From positions 1 through 16,420 of the forward strand of contig JAMOPH010000114.1 in the NCBI GenBank assembly GCA_027064665.1: DNA of 16,420 nucleotides, read 5' to 3'. Source of the stretch: a bacterium (GTDB taxonomy: Bacteria; UBP14; UBA6098; B30-G16). A model generated the notes under the pieces. The model saw nothing but the letters and a program-made list of their open reading frames with translations. It searched no databases and had not been told where the DNA came from. The position numbers and the translations under genes are program-made. Positions 7,057 through 16,300 of the stretch are shown here, one piece after another. Numbering within the stretch: the first letter of the stretch is position 1; every line of letters starts with the position of its first letter.

Positions 7057-8117
7057 AGTCCTAAAATCTCCTCTATATCGTTCAGCAACTCCTTAATCTC
7101 ATCAAGGGTCAAATCACCCATATGAGCAATTCTGAAGGTTTTTTCCTTGAGATTGCCGTAGCCGTTGGAAATCATCTTACCCCGTTTGCCCAGTTCCTCG
7201 TTGAGTTCGGCGACATTGATACCCCGGGTATTCGCCACTGTGGTCAGCGTGACGGATTCATAGCCGGGTTCGGCGAACAGGTCAAAATACTGCTTCGCCC
7301 AGCCGCGGACATATTCCGCCATCTCAAGATGACGCTTATAGCGGTTTTCCATCCCCTCCTCAAGGATTCTGTCCAGTTGATAATCCAGCGCAAAAAGATG
7401 CGGGATAGCCGGAGTTGTGGGGGTCTGTTTCCTGCCGTCATACTTCATAAACACCTGAATATCAAAGTAATATCCACGGTTGGGCACCTGCTTGGATTTC
7501 TCCAGCGCCTTTTCGCTGACGACTCCTATCGCAAGCCCGGCGGGAAGCGCAAACGCCTTCTGTGTGCTTGTGAGAATAAAGTCAACTCCCAACTCATCCA
7601 CTTTCAGAAGGTCTCCGCCGGCAGAACTGACCGCATCAACACACCAGACAACATCGGGGTATTTTTTCATCACCTCGGACAGTTCCTCAATCGGATTGCG
7701 CACACCGGTTGAGGTCTCATTGTGGGTGTAGAGCAGGCAATCATACTCGCCGGTGGCAAGTTTTTTGTCAATTTCCTCTGTGGGCATATGCTTGCCCCAC
7801 TCAACCTCAATCACATCCACTTCCTTGCCGTTCGCCCGGGCGATTTTGACCCATCTGTCGGAAAACGCGCCGCAAATTGTCCCAAGCGCCTTTTTTGCGA
7901 TAAAATTCCGGGTGGCAAGTTCCATCAGCCCTGTCCCCGAACTGGTGGAAAGGATGACCTTGTTGTTCGTGTAGAACACCTTTTGCAGTTTGGGGATGAT
8001 GGAACTGTAAAGTTCCTGGAACTCTTTGGACCTGTGCCCAATTTGAGGGGTGGCAAGTTTCTGCAAAACCTCCTCTCTCACCTCTGTCGGTCCCGGGATA
8101 AACAATTTCTTGTGCAT
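7053..8117 (-). CDS. Class V aminotransferase, phosphoserine or serine-glyoxylate/alanine-glyoxylate type
   Basis: 354 residues, a PLP-dependent fold type I enzyme of the small-subunit class V group. FIPGPTEV (6-13) opens the protein and HRSKEF (28-33) follows. The cofactor-phosphate loop is SSGTG (59-63), the pyridine-nitrogen aspartate is D161 in CVDAVSSAGG, and the Schiff-base lysine is K187 in STQKAFALPAG. The same family holds serine-pyruvate and serine-glyoxylate aminotransferases and the SerC-like phosphoserine aminotransferases of some thermophiles. The PGDH-like gene in the same operon favours phosphoserine formation from phosphohydroxypyruvate and glutamate. Serine conversion to hydroxypyruvate is the alternative. 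An AGGAGGT site 4 nt before the ATG fixes the start. It is the first gene of the operon. Confidence 0.88.
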   Translation of the reverse strand: MHKKLFIPGPTEVREEVLQKLATPQIGHRSKEFQELYSSIIPKLQKVFYTNNKVILSTSSGTGLMELATRNFIAKKALGTICGAFSDRWVKIARANGKEVDVIEVEWGKHMPTEEIDKKLATGEYDCLLYTHNETSTGVRNPIEELSEVMKKYPDVVWCVDAVSSAGGDLLKVDELGVDFILTSTQKAFALPAGLAIGVVSEKALEKSKQVPNRGYYFDIQVFMKYDGRKQTPTTPAIPHLFALDYQLDRILEEGMENRYKRHLEMAEYVRGWAKQYFDLFAEPGYESVTLTTVANTRGINVAELNEELGKRGKMISNGYGNLKEKTFRIAHMGDLTLDEIKELLNDIEEILGL

Positions 8118-8157
8118 CTTTACCTCCTGAAATATGTTTTATGCGATAAGGCAAACC

Positions 8158-8187
8158 TTGAAAATCAAGATAATTTTTGAGGATAAT
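8158..8187 (+). promoter_or_regulatory. Divergent promoter of recO
   Basis: -35 TTGAAA (8158-8163, 5 of 6), 18-nt spacer, -10 GATAAT (8182-8187, 5 of 6). The start would fall near 8194, the first base of the palindrome. It overlaps the divergent operon promoter. Confidence 0.45.
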
Positions 8188-8207
8188 TTAGCAAGAAAAT
8201 TTGTCAA
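8180..8207 (-). promoter_or_regulatory. Promoter of the aminotransferase-tetR-PGDH operon
   Basis: On the minus strand, a perfect -35 TTGACA (8202-8207), 16-nt spacer and -10 TATCCT (8180-8185, 4 of 6). Transcription would start near 8173, leaving a leader of about 55 nt. The -35 sits inside the palindrome at 8194-8215. Confidence 0.55.
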
Positions 8208-8215
8208 AATTTTCT
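8194..8215. promoter_or_regulatory. Perfect palindrome, candidate TetR operator
   Basis: Arms AGAAAATTT (8194-8202) and AAATTTTCT (8207-8215) are exact reverse complements around a central GTCA. It covers the -35 of the minus-strand operon and the predicted start site of recO. Its length and symmetry suit a dimeric TetR protein, and such a gene is in the operon it would control. The assignment is inference, and the AT-rich composition raises the chance of coincidence. Confidence 0.5.
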
Positions 8216-8228
8216 CTTTTCCCGAAGG

Positions 8229-8966
8229 ATGGCGATAAAAAAGCAAAAGGGTATTTTGCTTTTTAAGACCCGATTTAGAACCTCAAGTCTGATTGCAAAG
8301 TTTCTCACCGAAAGCGGGGAGACAGTGTCGGTTCTTTTCAAGGGGGCGCTTGCCTCCACCGGGCGAAGGGATTCGCCAGCAGCAAACCTTGTGCCCTTCG
8401 CGGTGCTGGAAATCATCTACTATGAGAAAGAGACCCGTGAGGTTCAAACCGGGAAGTCAGTAGCCATAGTTGAGGATTTTCCGCAGATAAGGAAGGACTA
8501 CGAAACGCAGGTTGTGGCGGCGAAATTTGTCAAAACCGCCATAATTCCCGTCAAAGAGGGCGACAGATACCCCGAAATATACGACACAATCGTAGCGCTG
8601 TTCCGCCAGTGGGATGATATAACCCGCATCAATCAGGATTTGATCTGGGCGGGATTTCTGCTGTCAATACTCAATTTTTCCGGTTTTGCGCCGGCGATAC
8701 ACCACTGCGCAGTGTGTCAGGGGCAACTCACCGAGACGGGATTAAAATTTTCGCCCTCGGCGGGGGGGATAGTGTGTGGAAATTGCCCTGCACCAGAGGA
8801 CAGTATCAATATAACGCCGAAAATCAAAGATGCCCTTGTATTTTTGCTCTCCAATCCCTTCAGGAGATACGGCAAATTGAATTTATCTGCCAAAGAATCT
8901 CGCCTTGTGCGGGAGATTATGGAAAAATTCTGGAATTATCACATAGGCAAACCGCCACACAAATAA
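8229..8966 (+). CDS. recO: DNA repair and recombination mediator RecO
   Basis: 245 residues, the usual length. RecO works with RecR (and RecF) to load RecA on SSB-coated single-stranded DNA and to anneal strands. The N-terminal OB fold carries the family opening (KKQKGILLFKTRFRTSSLIAKFLTESGE, written as residues 4-17 and 18-31) and FKGA (37-40). A helical middle follows, then a four-cysteine zinc site at C160, C163, C183 and C186 (HHCAVC, then GGIVCGNC), which is present in many but not all RecO proteins. The start at 8229 gives the expected family N-terminus, but its GAAGG lies directly against the ATG, so initiation may be weak. It is transcribed divergently from the aminotransferase operon and converges on the FN3 lipoprotein gene. 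Confidence 0.9.
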   Translation: MAIKKQKGILLFKTRFRTSSLIAKFLTESGETVSVLFKGALASTGRRDSPAANLVPFAVLEIIYYEKETREVQTGKSVAIVEDFPQIRKDYETQVVAAKFVKTAIIPVKEGDRYPEIYDTIVALFRQWDDITRINQDLIWAGFLLSILNFSGFAPAIHHCAVCQGQLTETGLKFSPSAGGIVCGNCPAPEDSINITPKIKDALVFLLSNPFRRYGKLNLSAKESRLVREIMEKFWNYHIGKPPHK

Positions 8967-8992
8967 AAAAGCCCGCCAAAATCTGGCGGGCT
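8961..8992 (-). terminator. Intrinsic terminator of the lipoprotein operon
   Basis: Perfect 9-bp stem (8970-8978 with 8984-8992, arm AGCCCGCCA), 5-nt loop, followed in the minus-strand RNA by a UUUUU-rich run (8961-8969). The recO stop codon (8964-8966) lies inside that run. Read on the + strand the hairpin has no U-tract but may still help to end the recO transcript. Confidence 0.9.
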
Positions 8993-9018
8993 CATAGGAT
9001 TCTCATAGAATTTGGTAA

Positions 9019-9777
9019 TTAGTAGACCCTCTTGTATCCCTGAATTTTCTGGAACTTATAACTGATGTGGATGTTACCGTAGTCATCCTCGGAGTTAACC
9101 GTCAAAAGCAGATAATAGTCTCCGTCAATTTTTACATAATAACTATCACCGATGGTGACGCTCACATATGCGGTTCCAGTATCGGGAGGATATCCATTGC
9201 CATCGTCGGGGGCGAATGCAGTGGCACGAAGCCCGGACAGGTCAGACCACTCCGGCATTACATCAGGGGAGTTCAGTGTCTGGTCTCTGCTGTCCCAGAC
9301 TACATCAATTTCGGGAGCATATTCGGCACGGGCGCTGTAAAGGATATATTCTCCGCTTTCTCTATCCCACGCTATACCGCTTTCATTGGCGGTTTCCCAT
9401 CCTCCAAGCAAAATACCCTCCCTGTCAACCGTCTGAGTGCTGTAAGAAACCTCCTCGCTCTCCTCATCACCTCTGTACGCAGTAACTGAGATTGTTCCCA
9501 GTCCATCAGGACGGAAACTATAGTTGCACTCTCCGGGTTCAGTGGAGTCTATAAGTTCCCCGTTGAAATAAATATAATACCCGTCTATTCCGTCCTCTGT
9601 GTCCTCGGTGGGGGAAGCGATCCACGAAACGATAAGTCCCAAACCAGTTGCATCGGTTGGGTCAACTGCAACCGATATTCTTGAAGGCGGATCTATAGGA
9701 CCTGTGGGTTCCTCCTCACATCCGGAAAAAATCAACACAACCATAGCCACCAATGATATCCACCATATCTTTTTCAT
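9019..9777 (-). CDS. Lipoprotein with fibronectin type III-like domain
   Basis: 252 residues, function unknown. A lysine start (MKKIWW), a hydrophobic core and the lipobox LIFSGC give an acylated Cys20, so the mature protein is a membrane-anchored, exported lipoprotein. EEEPTGPIDPP is a flexible acidic linker. Residues about 32-118 have the pattern of a fibronectin type III/Ig-like domain (LIVSWIASP, GYYIYFNGELI, ISVTAYRGDEESE). Residues about 121-252 are a second beta-rich part, acidic and aromatic. The end, YYVKIDGDYYLLLTVNSED onward to ISYKFQKI, is faintly like the C-terminal strands of HmuY-type lipoproteins, but I would not assign it on that. An AGGAGGT site precedes the ATG. It is the second gene of an operon with the coiled-coil lipoprotein 45 nt upstream. 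Confidence 0.8.
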   Translation of the reverse strand: MKKIWWISLVAMVVLIFSGCEEEPTGPIDPPSRISVAVDPTDATGLGLIVSWIASPTEDTEDGIDGYYIYFNGELIDSTEPGECNYSFRPDGLGTISVTAYRGDEESEEVSYSTQTVDREGILLGGWETANESGIAWDRESGEYILYSARAEYAPEIDVVWDSRDQTLNSPDVMPEWSDLSGLRATAFAPDDGNGYPPDTGTAYVSVTIGDSYYVKIDGDYYLLLTVNSEDDYGNIHISYKFQKIQGYKRVY

Positions 9778-9822
9778 ACCTTACCTCCTGATTTATCTGT
9801 TCGCAGAGTCCCGCTTTCTACC

Positions 9823-10185
9823 TTACATCTTTCTACGAACATTTTTCTTCTTTTTAGAAGTCGCAGGCTTAGCCTTCTTTGTGGACTTTTTCGTCTTCCC
9901 CTCTTGGGACACATTCTGCTGAGTTCCCTGCTGGGCTTGCTCCTGAGTCTGCTGCTCAGTCTGGAAAAGTTCGGGATGATTGGTCTTGAGGTCATTGATG
10001 GTCTTTTCCAACTTGTCAACACGGGTCTGCAGTTTGGCAAATTCTGCGTTCATATTGTTGAGTTGAGAGGTCAGGTCATCAATCTGCTGTTTGAGCGCAG
10101 CAGCAGTGCCAGACTCCTTACACCCGGAAAACGCAAAAATACCAATCAACAACACTGCCGGCACTACCCACCATACCTTTTTCAT
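9823..10185 (-). CDS. Small coiled-coil lipoprotein with lysine-rich tail
   Basis: 120 residues, no family recognised with certainty. The signal peptide MKKVWWVVPAVLLIGIFAFSGC ends at a lipobox with acylated Cys22 (written here as the motif FAFSGC at 17-22). Residues about 28-67 form a heptad-patterned coiled coil (LKQQIDDLTSQLNNMNAEF, then LQTRVDKLEKTINDL), like the Lpp or LPP20-type helical lipoproteins that trimerise in the periplasm. A Gln/Thr-rich linker (about 75-92) leads to a very basic tail (TKKSTKKAKPATSKKKKNVRRKM from about 98, listed to the end), which may contact peptidoglycan or lipopolysaccharide. A GGAGG site 5 nt before the ATG and a good promoter stand upstream. It is the first gene of a two-gene operon. 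Confidence 0.8.
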   Translation of the reverse strand: MKKVWWVVPAVLLIGIFAFSGCKESGTAAALKQQIDDLTSQLNNMNAEFAKLQTRVDKLEKTINDLKTNHPELFQTEQQTQEQAQQGTQQNVSQEGKTKKSTKKAKPATSKKKKNVRRKM

Positions 10186-10218
10186 CTTGCCCTCCTTTCA
10201 ATTTTAGTTGCGGACTAA

Positions 10219-10247
10219 ATAATAATACCGCCTCTGGATTTCGTCAA
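10219..10247 (-). promoter_or_regulatory. Promoter of the lipoprotein operon
   Basis: On the minus strand, -35 TTGACG (10242-10247, 5 of 6), a 17-nt spacer and -10 TATTAT (10219-10224, 5 of 6, the same hexamer as at asnS). The leader would be about 26 nt and holds the GGAGG at 10191-10195. Confidence 0.7.
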
Positions 10248-10259
10248 CTATTTTCTCAT

Positions 10260-10293
10260 CAATCAAAAGGGAAACCCCTCTTCAGGGTTTCCC
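10260..10293 (-). terminator. Intrinsic terminator after the giant surface-protein gene
   Basis: Perfect 9-bp stem (10269-10277 with 10285-10293, arm GGGAAACCC), 7-nt loop, followed in the minus-strand RNA by UUUUGAUUG, a short U-tract. It lies 57 nt after the TAG stop at 10351-10353 and 21 nt before the lipoprotein promoter, so it separates the two units. The bases 10294-10350 hold nothing else I can see. Confidence 0.8.
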
Positions 10294-10350
10294 CATCACA
10301 ACCTCGGATGCTCCTCTACCAGCGCACAACAATCAACAAGCCACGACCGG

Positions 10351-13300
10351 CTACCTCACCAGAACCGCCCTTTTGATCACAGAATGCTCCCCGGCGTTTA
10401 TGTGAATCAGGTACACGCCGGTGGGAAGTTCTGCGCCGGAGTTATCTGTGGCATCCCACACGAAGTTGTGGAAACCAGCCTCCAGCACCCCACGATACAG
10501 ATTCCTGACCAGATGACCATTGAGGTCAAACACCTCCACGCTCACAGGAGTTTCCTCGGTCAGTCCAAGGCTGACATTGGTTGAGGTGTTAAACGGCGTT
10601 GGCGCCACATTGACCACCAATTTGTTCGGCAGGACAACATTGTCCTCAAGTGAAGGAGGCGGAGGCGGAGAACCGGCGGCATAATCTCTGTCACTGAACA
10701 CTCTGCCAAGCGCCGCATAAGCCCTGTCCATAGTAAGAGTCCCATCGCCGTTGAGGAACAGCCAGTAAGCCTTCCCCGGCTCAAGCACCGAGGACTCAAC
10801 ATAATCCGAGCCATCATAGGTGAACACCGGCGGAATCAGAAGACGGTCAGGAACAGTCTGAATAGCGGTGATTGGATAGCCATCAGGATACATCGGACCG
10901 CCGAGCATCACCCAGCCGCGGGTGAACTCGGTATGGACAGTGAACACCGGCGCACCAGCGATATCCACATCCACATCCTGATTGGAATACACCCAATATC
11001 CCCTGCCGGGCTCAATCTCATCCACAGGATAGTATGCCCTGGTGGAATTATCATACTCAAACACCGCCACCGCAGTGGGGAACAACTGCTCCCAGTCCGT
11101 GGTGGGCGGAATTACCGGAAGCGCCACCATATTCCATCCGTGGTTCAGATGAATTGTGCAGACGACATTGTCATCGTCCGTGGGGTCATTGGGGTTGGTG
11201 CCCAGAGCGACTTCCTCGCCGTCGCTGAGCCCACCGCCATCGGTGTCATAACTGTGCGGGTCGGTTCTGTTCTCGTATTCCTCAAGATTGGTCAAACCAT
11301 CGCCGTCAGGATCCCCAGAGGCGATGTCGGGAATCGTGTCCGAGCCGAAGAAGTAAATCTCCCAGTCATCGGCGATTCTGTTGCCGTTGTCGTCGGCGTC
11401 GGAGTTCGGGTCCAGAAGCGGCGAGGCAAGTTCGGACAGGTCCGACACGCCATCGTTATCACTGTCAATGCTGTTCGGGTTGGTGCCTGCGGCATACTCA
11501 TCGCGGTTGGACACAAGGTCGCCATCGGGGTCATCGGCAGGATTGCTCTCGTTGGGCGAATCAAAGTAGAAGTTCTCCCACCAATCGGGAATTCCGTCGC
11601 CATCCTGGTCAGCGACATCGTAGAATCCAACATAAATCGTATCCGGCGCACTGAGATTGAGCGCAGAGTCAACAGCGGTGATTATCAGCATATAGTCGGC
11701 GCCGAGCATAAGTTTGTCCACCACATACTCGTGGACATCGCCGGGGATTTCCGTCTGCAGGAACACATCGCCGTCGGTGTTGGCGACCCTGAACAGATAC
11801 TCATACACTCCGCCCTCGCCGGTCCACGCCACATCCAGAGTCCTTTCCGCCAGATTCGGCGTGGCGTAGTCAAAGGCAACAGCGGGCGGGATTGTGTCCC
11901 TGTCGGCGGGGTCAACACCGCCCGGCACGACGATGAGAATCTCTCCCTCGTTGCCGGAGTTGTCATAGGCGGAAATCCCAAACACAAACGCCGTCCTCAG
12001 ACTCTCCGGAATCATAACCTTGGCGTTGTCAAACAGGAAGTAGTTGGCGCCGGCGACATCGTTTCCCTCCCACCAGTCGTAAGTGCCATCGCCGTTGTCC
12101 CAGCCCTTGTAAACCTTATATCCGGCGATATCGGGTTCGTTCACACGCTCCCAAACAAGGCGGATATTTTCATCATCCACCCACGAGGCGATGGCGAACT
12201 CAGGCGCCGACGGCGGAATGGTGTCCTCGGGGAAGTGAATCACAGTGGCGCTGTCAACAAATTGAGCGAAACGGTTATACTTATCCTCGGCGTAAGCCAT
12301 CAGGATATAATCGCCCTCAACAAAGCCGAGGTCCTCAAAGGCGAAGTTCCGGTCAACCGGTTCATCGCCGGCGAGGGTGAGTTCTGCAATCGGCTCAGGA
12401 CCAGATTGAATATCCAGAGGCTTGAGCATAAGGGTCAGATACACGGTGTCCTCGGGGCTGACGCCGTCAACACCGCCGGTGATGTGGAAACCATCGGAGT
12501 TGACCTCGGTGGAGAGCGCAATCTCCATAGGACGATAGAATCCCTTAACCTGCACAGGGTGGTCCGAATCGCCGGCGGGAATGTCGCTCAGATGCACGGT
12601 CCAGATACCGGGGATGTTTCTTTTGACCGCAATTCCACGATAGAAATTGCCGTCGTAATATCCCTCAACCCTCACAAGTTCGGCGTCCTCGTCAAAGGAG
12701 CAGGAGTCAAGGGTAATCAGATGACCATCGGGCGTCTCAACGGAAATGTTGGGCGTGATGTCCTCATCAGTCCTGACTATGAACAGGTTAACCTCGGTGT
12801 TGCCGATATTGTAAGCAAGGTCCTCCTCCACAGTGGACTTGTAGAATCTTCTATACATCTCCACAGGTGTGTAGGAGCGAGCCTCCTCCATAAGCGAGGT
12901 ATGTCCGTCAATGTATGCGAATGTGGGTCTGAGTCCGAGGAAATTGAGATAAGCCTCACCCTTGACGCCCCAGTGTCCGCCGGAGTCTCCGCCGTGGTGG
13001 AACTCGCCGTAGTAGAGAGCACCGTCAACCTCAATGTCGCGGGTCGGGAACAGCCAGGCGATTGCGTGATGTCTGATGTGGACCTCAGCGTCGGTGGTGC
13101 CGAGAAGATGGAACCTTCCAACAGGCTCACGCCACATAGACAGATCCGTTCCGCCCTGCGCCCAGATATGGTCGGTGATTCCGGTTCGCAGGTTGGCATA
13201 ACCCATAAGCGCCCATCCGCCGCCGCCGTAGTTCCACCAGTAGCGGAATCCTCCGGAACCACGGGCGAGGTGCTCAAGGAACCTGACATCCCCCTCAAGT

Positions 13301-16300
13301 GCGAACATATCCTCGGCAAAATCTATGGTCACCTCGGGTTCCATTCTCACCACAGAGCCGAAATACGGCACCGATGGACCACCCGACAACTGGCATCCAA
13401 ACTGAACAAACACATTGTCAGGGTCGGTAATGTGGCGGACCTCTCCTTCAACTCCGGTGAGGAAGAAGCCTGTGCTTCCGAGAGGAACCCCCGGACTCCA
13501 GCCCATAAACTCAAGCCTCACATCGTCCATCCCGACATCACGGATTATGGTGACATAGGCGCCGATATATGTGTCTCCGCCGAGGTCTGGCATAAGCCCG
13601 GAGATGGAAAGCCGCCCGCCGCCGGAGAACCGGGTAATCATACCATCCTCCCAGACAAGGCGCATCCTCGCCCTGCGGATACCCACAGTGTGTCCACCAG
13701 CCGGGAACACAAAGTCCGGAAATGTAATGGCAAGGTCAAGATTTATCAGTTCCCCGTGATATATGGCAAGAGAACGGGCGTCAATTTCAAAATATCCGCC
13801 GTCAATGAATGTGGTTGACGGAATCAGCGAAGAGTTAACCTTGAGGTAAATCCTGCCAGCCTCAATTGTATCGCCGGTGACATAGGCATCCCGGAATTTG
13901 AACTGGAACGCATTATCCCACAGCCCGATCTGAAAATCATCAATGAACCACTCCACCTCGCCGTCGTAATAACTGCGCCTGTGAACGCCAATTCCGCCGA
14001 TGAAGTTGGGACCATTGTTGATTGCGATTTCGCCGGAAATCTCCCAGTAGCCGTCGTCTATGTCAATATAAGCGGGGTCCAAAGATGCGGTGTAGGAGAA
14101 CGGCGCCCCCAACAGCGAATCCGGTGTGATTCTATCACGGATGGAATCCGGAAGCATTGAGGTGGAGGGGTCAAATCTGAAACGAATTCCGGAAGATGTC
14201 AGGTCAAATGCCCCGCCATACACATAGGGCATTGAGCCATCCTCGTGCACAAACCGGGCGACACCGGTCCCCGCACCAAGGTCAAGGTCAATGTATGCCC
14301 CCAGATCGCCGACGGAACCTATGCGGGCAATGGTGTCCCCCTCGCTGTTGACAAACCTGATGTTTCCGTAGATTCTGTTGCCATCTATGTGGTTGGAGCA
14401 AATCTCATAGGAGCCGTAATCAACGCAGGTGAGTTCCTCATACACATTGCCCACAAGAATCACAGTGTATTCGCCCACTTCGGTGTGGACGAACAGCGTG
14501 CCGGCATATTCGGTTGAGGAGGAATACGGGCAGAATCTGATTGTTATGTATCTGTATGAGCCGGGGTCAACGGTGAAGGTGTCGTGTTCGGTGATGGTGA
14601 ACGCCCCCGAACCCACAAGGGTCAGCCCCGTGACGGCGATGGGTGTGTCCCCGTTGTTGCGCACGGTGATTCGCTTGGTCTCGCACTCGTCCGTGGCGAC
14701 GCTGTCAAACAGCAGGACCTCGGGGGTCACCGAAAGGTTCATCATAGGTGAGGCGGTCCCCACGCCGCTGAGGACAACACTCTTGATGGGTGAATGCGAA
14801 TCGTTGGAGAAAATTGTCATCCTGCCAGCAATTTCGCCGGTATCGGAGGGACAGAAGCGGACCTCAACACTGTCGGTGCCATCGGGAGCAAGGGACATCG
14901 GACCGGAGAAAATAACCGTGAAATCGCTTCCCTCGGTTCTGATGGAATCAATCCTGAGGGTGTCATCGCCGGTGTTTGAGAAAATCAGGTGGGCGCTGGC
15001 ACATTCTCCCACGGAAACTTCCCCGAAGTCCATAGGGTTAGGGGAAACATTCAACTGCGCTCCGGTGGGCGAGTAAACCCAGATGGAGGCAAAGGCAGTA
15101 TCCGAATTCCCGCAGGGGTCATAGACCACAAGGAAGACATTATACATTCCCTCGGTGGTGTATGTATGAGAGGTGATTGCGGCGGTATCTGAGGAGCCAT
15201 CGCCGAAATCCCAGCGGCGGGAGACTATGTATCCCGTGGAGGTATCGGTGAAATAAACCGTCAGCGGGGCGGTGCCCACTGAAGGCGATGCCCATATCCC
15301 CGACACAGGCTCGGGACAGCCCACATTTATCTCAACGGTGACAGTTTCGGTGTAGCAGAAATTGGAGACCACTAACATAGCGGTGTATGTTCCCGGCTCG
15401 GTGTATGTGTGGACCACAGAGTCAGCCAGGGAACTGTCGCCATCGCCGAAGTAGATGACGAAATTGTCCACAGAGCCGGTGCTCTGGTTTTTGAAGGTCA
15501 CCTCAAGCGGGGCGGTTCCCTCAACCGGGAACGCATACAGGTTCGGGGAAATCTCCTCGCAGCAGTTCTTGTCAAATCTCACATCGTGGTCCTCGCTGGA
15601 ATACGCCTCTTCCCACACCACCACAGGACATCCGCCGGGAGCCTCATTGGACACAGCGACAGCCGGATAGGTCTCGGCGGCGGTAGCCTCATCGGAGACA
15701 TCTATTCTGCCGCTCCAGTATTCTTCATCATAGTTGAGGGAGGCGAATTTAATTTTGCCCTGCTCCCAGTAGGCAGCCATAAACCCGGTTTCGCCGGCGG
15801 CGACATCGGGGAACTTTTCATTGAAATATGACGCATCTACAGAGCCGTCGCTCCAGGAGGAGCCGCCATCGGTGGTGCGGACGAACTTTATATCGTGGTC
15901 GGAATCGGAGAAGCGATAGGCATAGACGACAACGGCATCATCGCCATTGGCGGCGATTCTCGGCTGGAAACCGGAAGATGCAATCTCAGAACCCGACCAG
16001 GAGGCTCCGTAATCGGAACTTATGGCACACCACAGAGCGCCGGTCTCACCGGACGATGTCTGTGTCACTATGGCGATTTTGCCCCCGGTCAGGTAGGCGA
16101 TATCGCAGTAGTCGGTTCCGGTGCTGGTGAAATCCATCGGGCTCCAGGTCACGCCGAAATCGGTTGATTTGGCAAAGTGGACATCCGTGTCAAAAATGCT
16201 GTTGGAGATGTAGGCGACATACACATAGTAATAGGAGTCGCCGTCCACGGTTATGCGGGCGTTGTATTTTCCCGTGAATGCGGAACCATCAACGGAATGG

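Noticed and set aside
11170..11616. Dockerin or EF-hand type domain in the Asp-rich stretch
   Set aside because: The repeat spacing and the GTNP/DPDGDG pattern fit TSP3 repeats; there is no paired 22-residue dockerin helix pattern.
10933..13818. A 961-codon open frame on the + strand opposite the giant gene
   Set aside because: It is in register with the codons of the real gene, so it only reflects the absence of TTA, CTA and TCA codons there. Its translation is low-complexity in character with no recognisable domain, while the minus-strand frame has clear domain motifs.
15853..16167. A sialidase identity from the Asp boxes
   Set aside because: Asp boxes occur in many beta-propeller proteins; no sialidase arginine triad or catalytic Tyr/Glu can be placed in the visible part.
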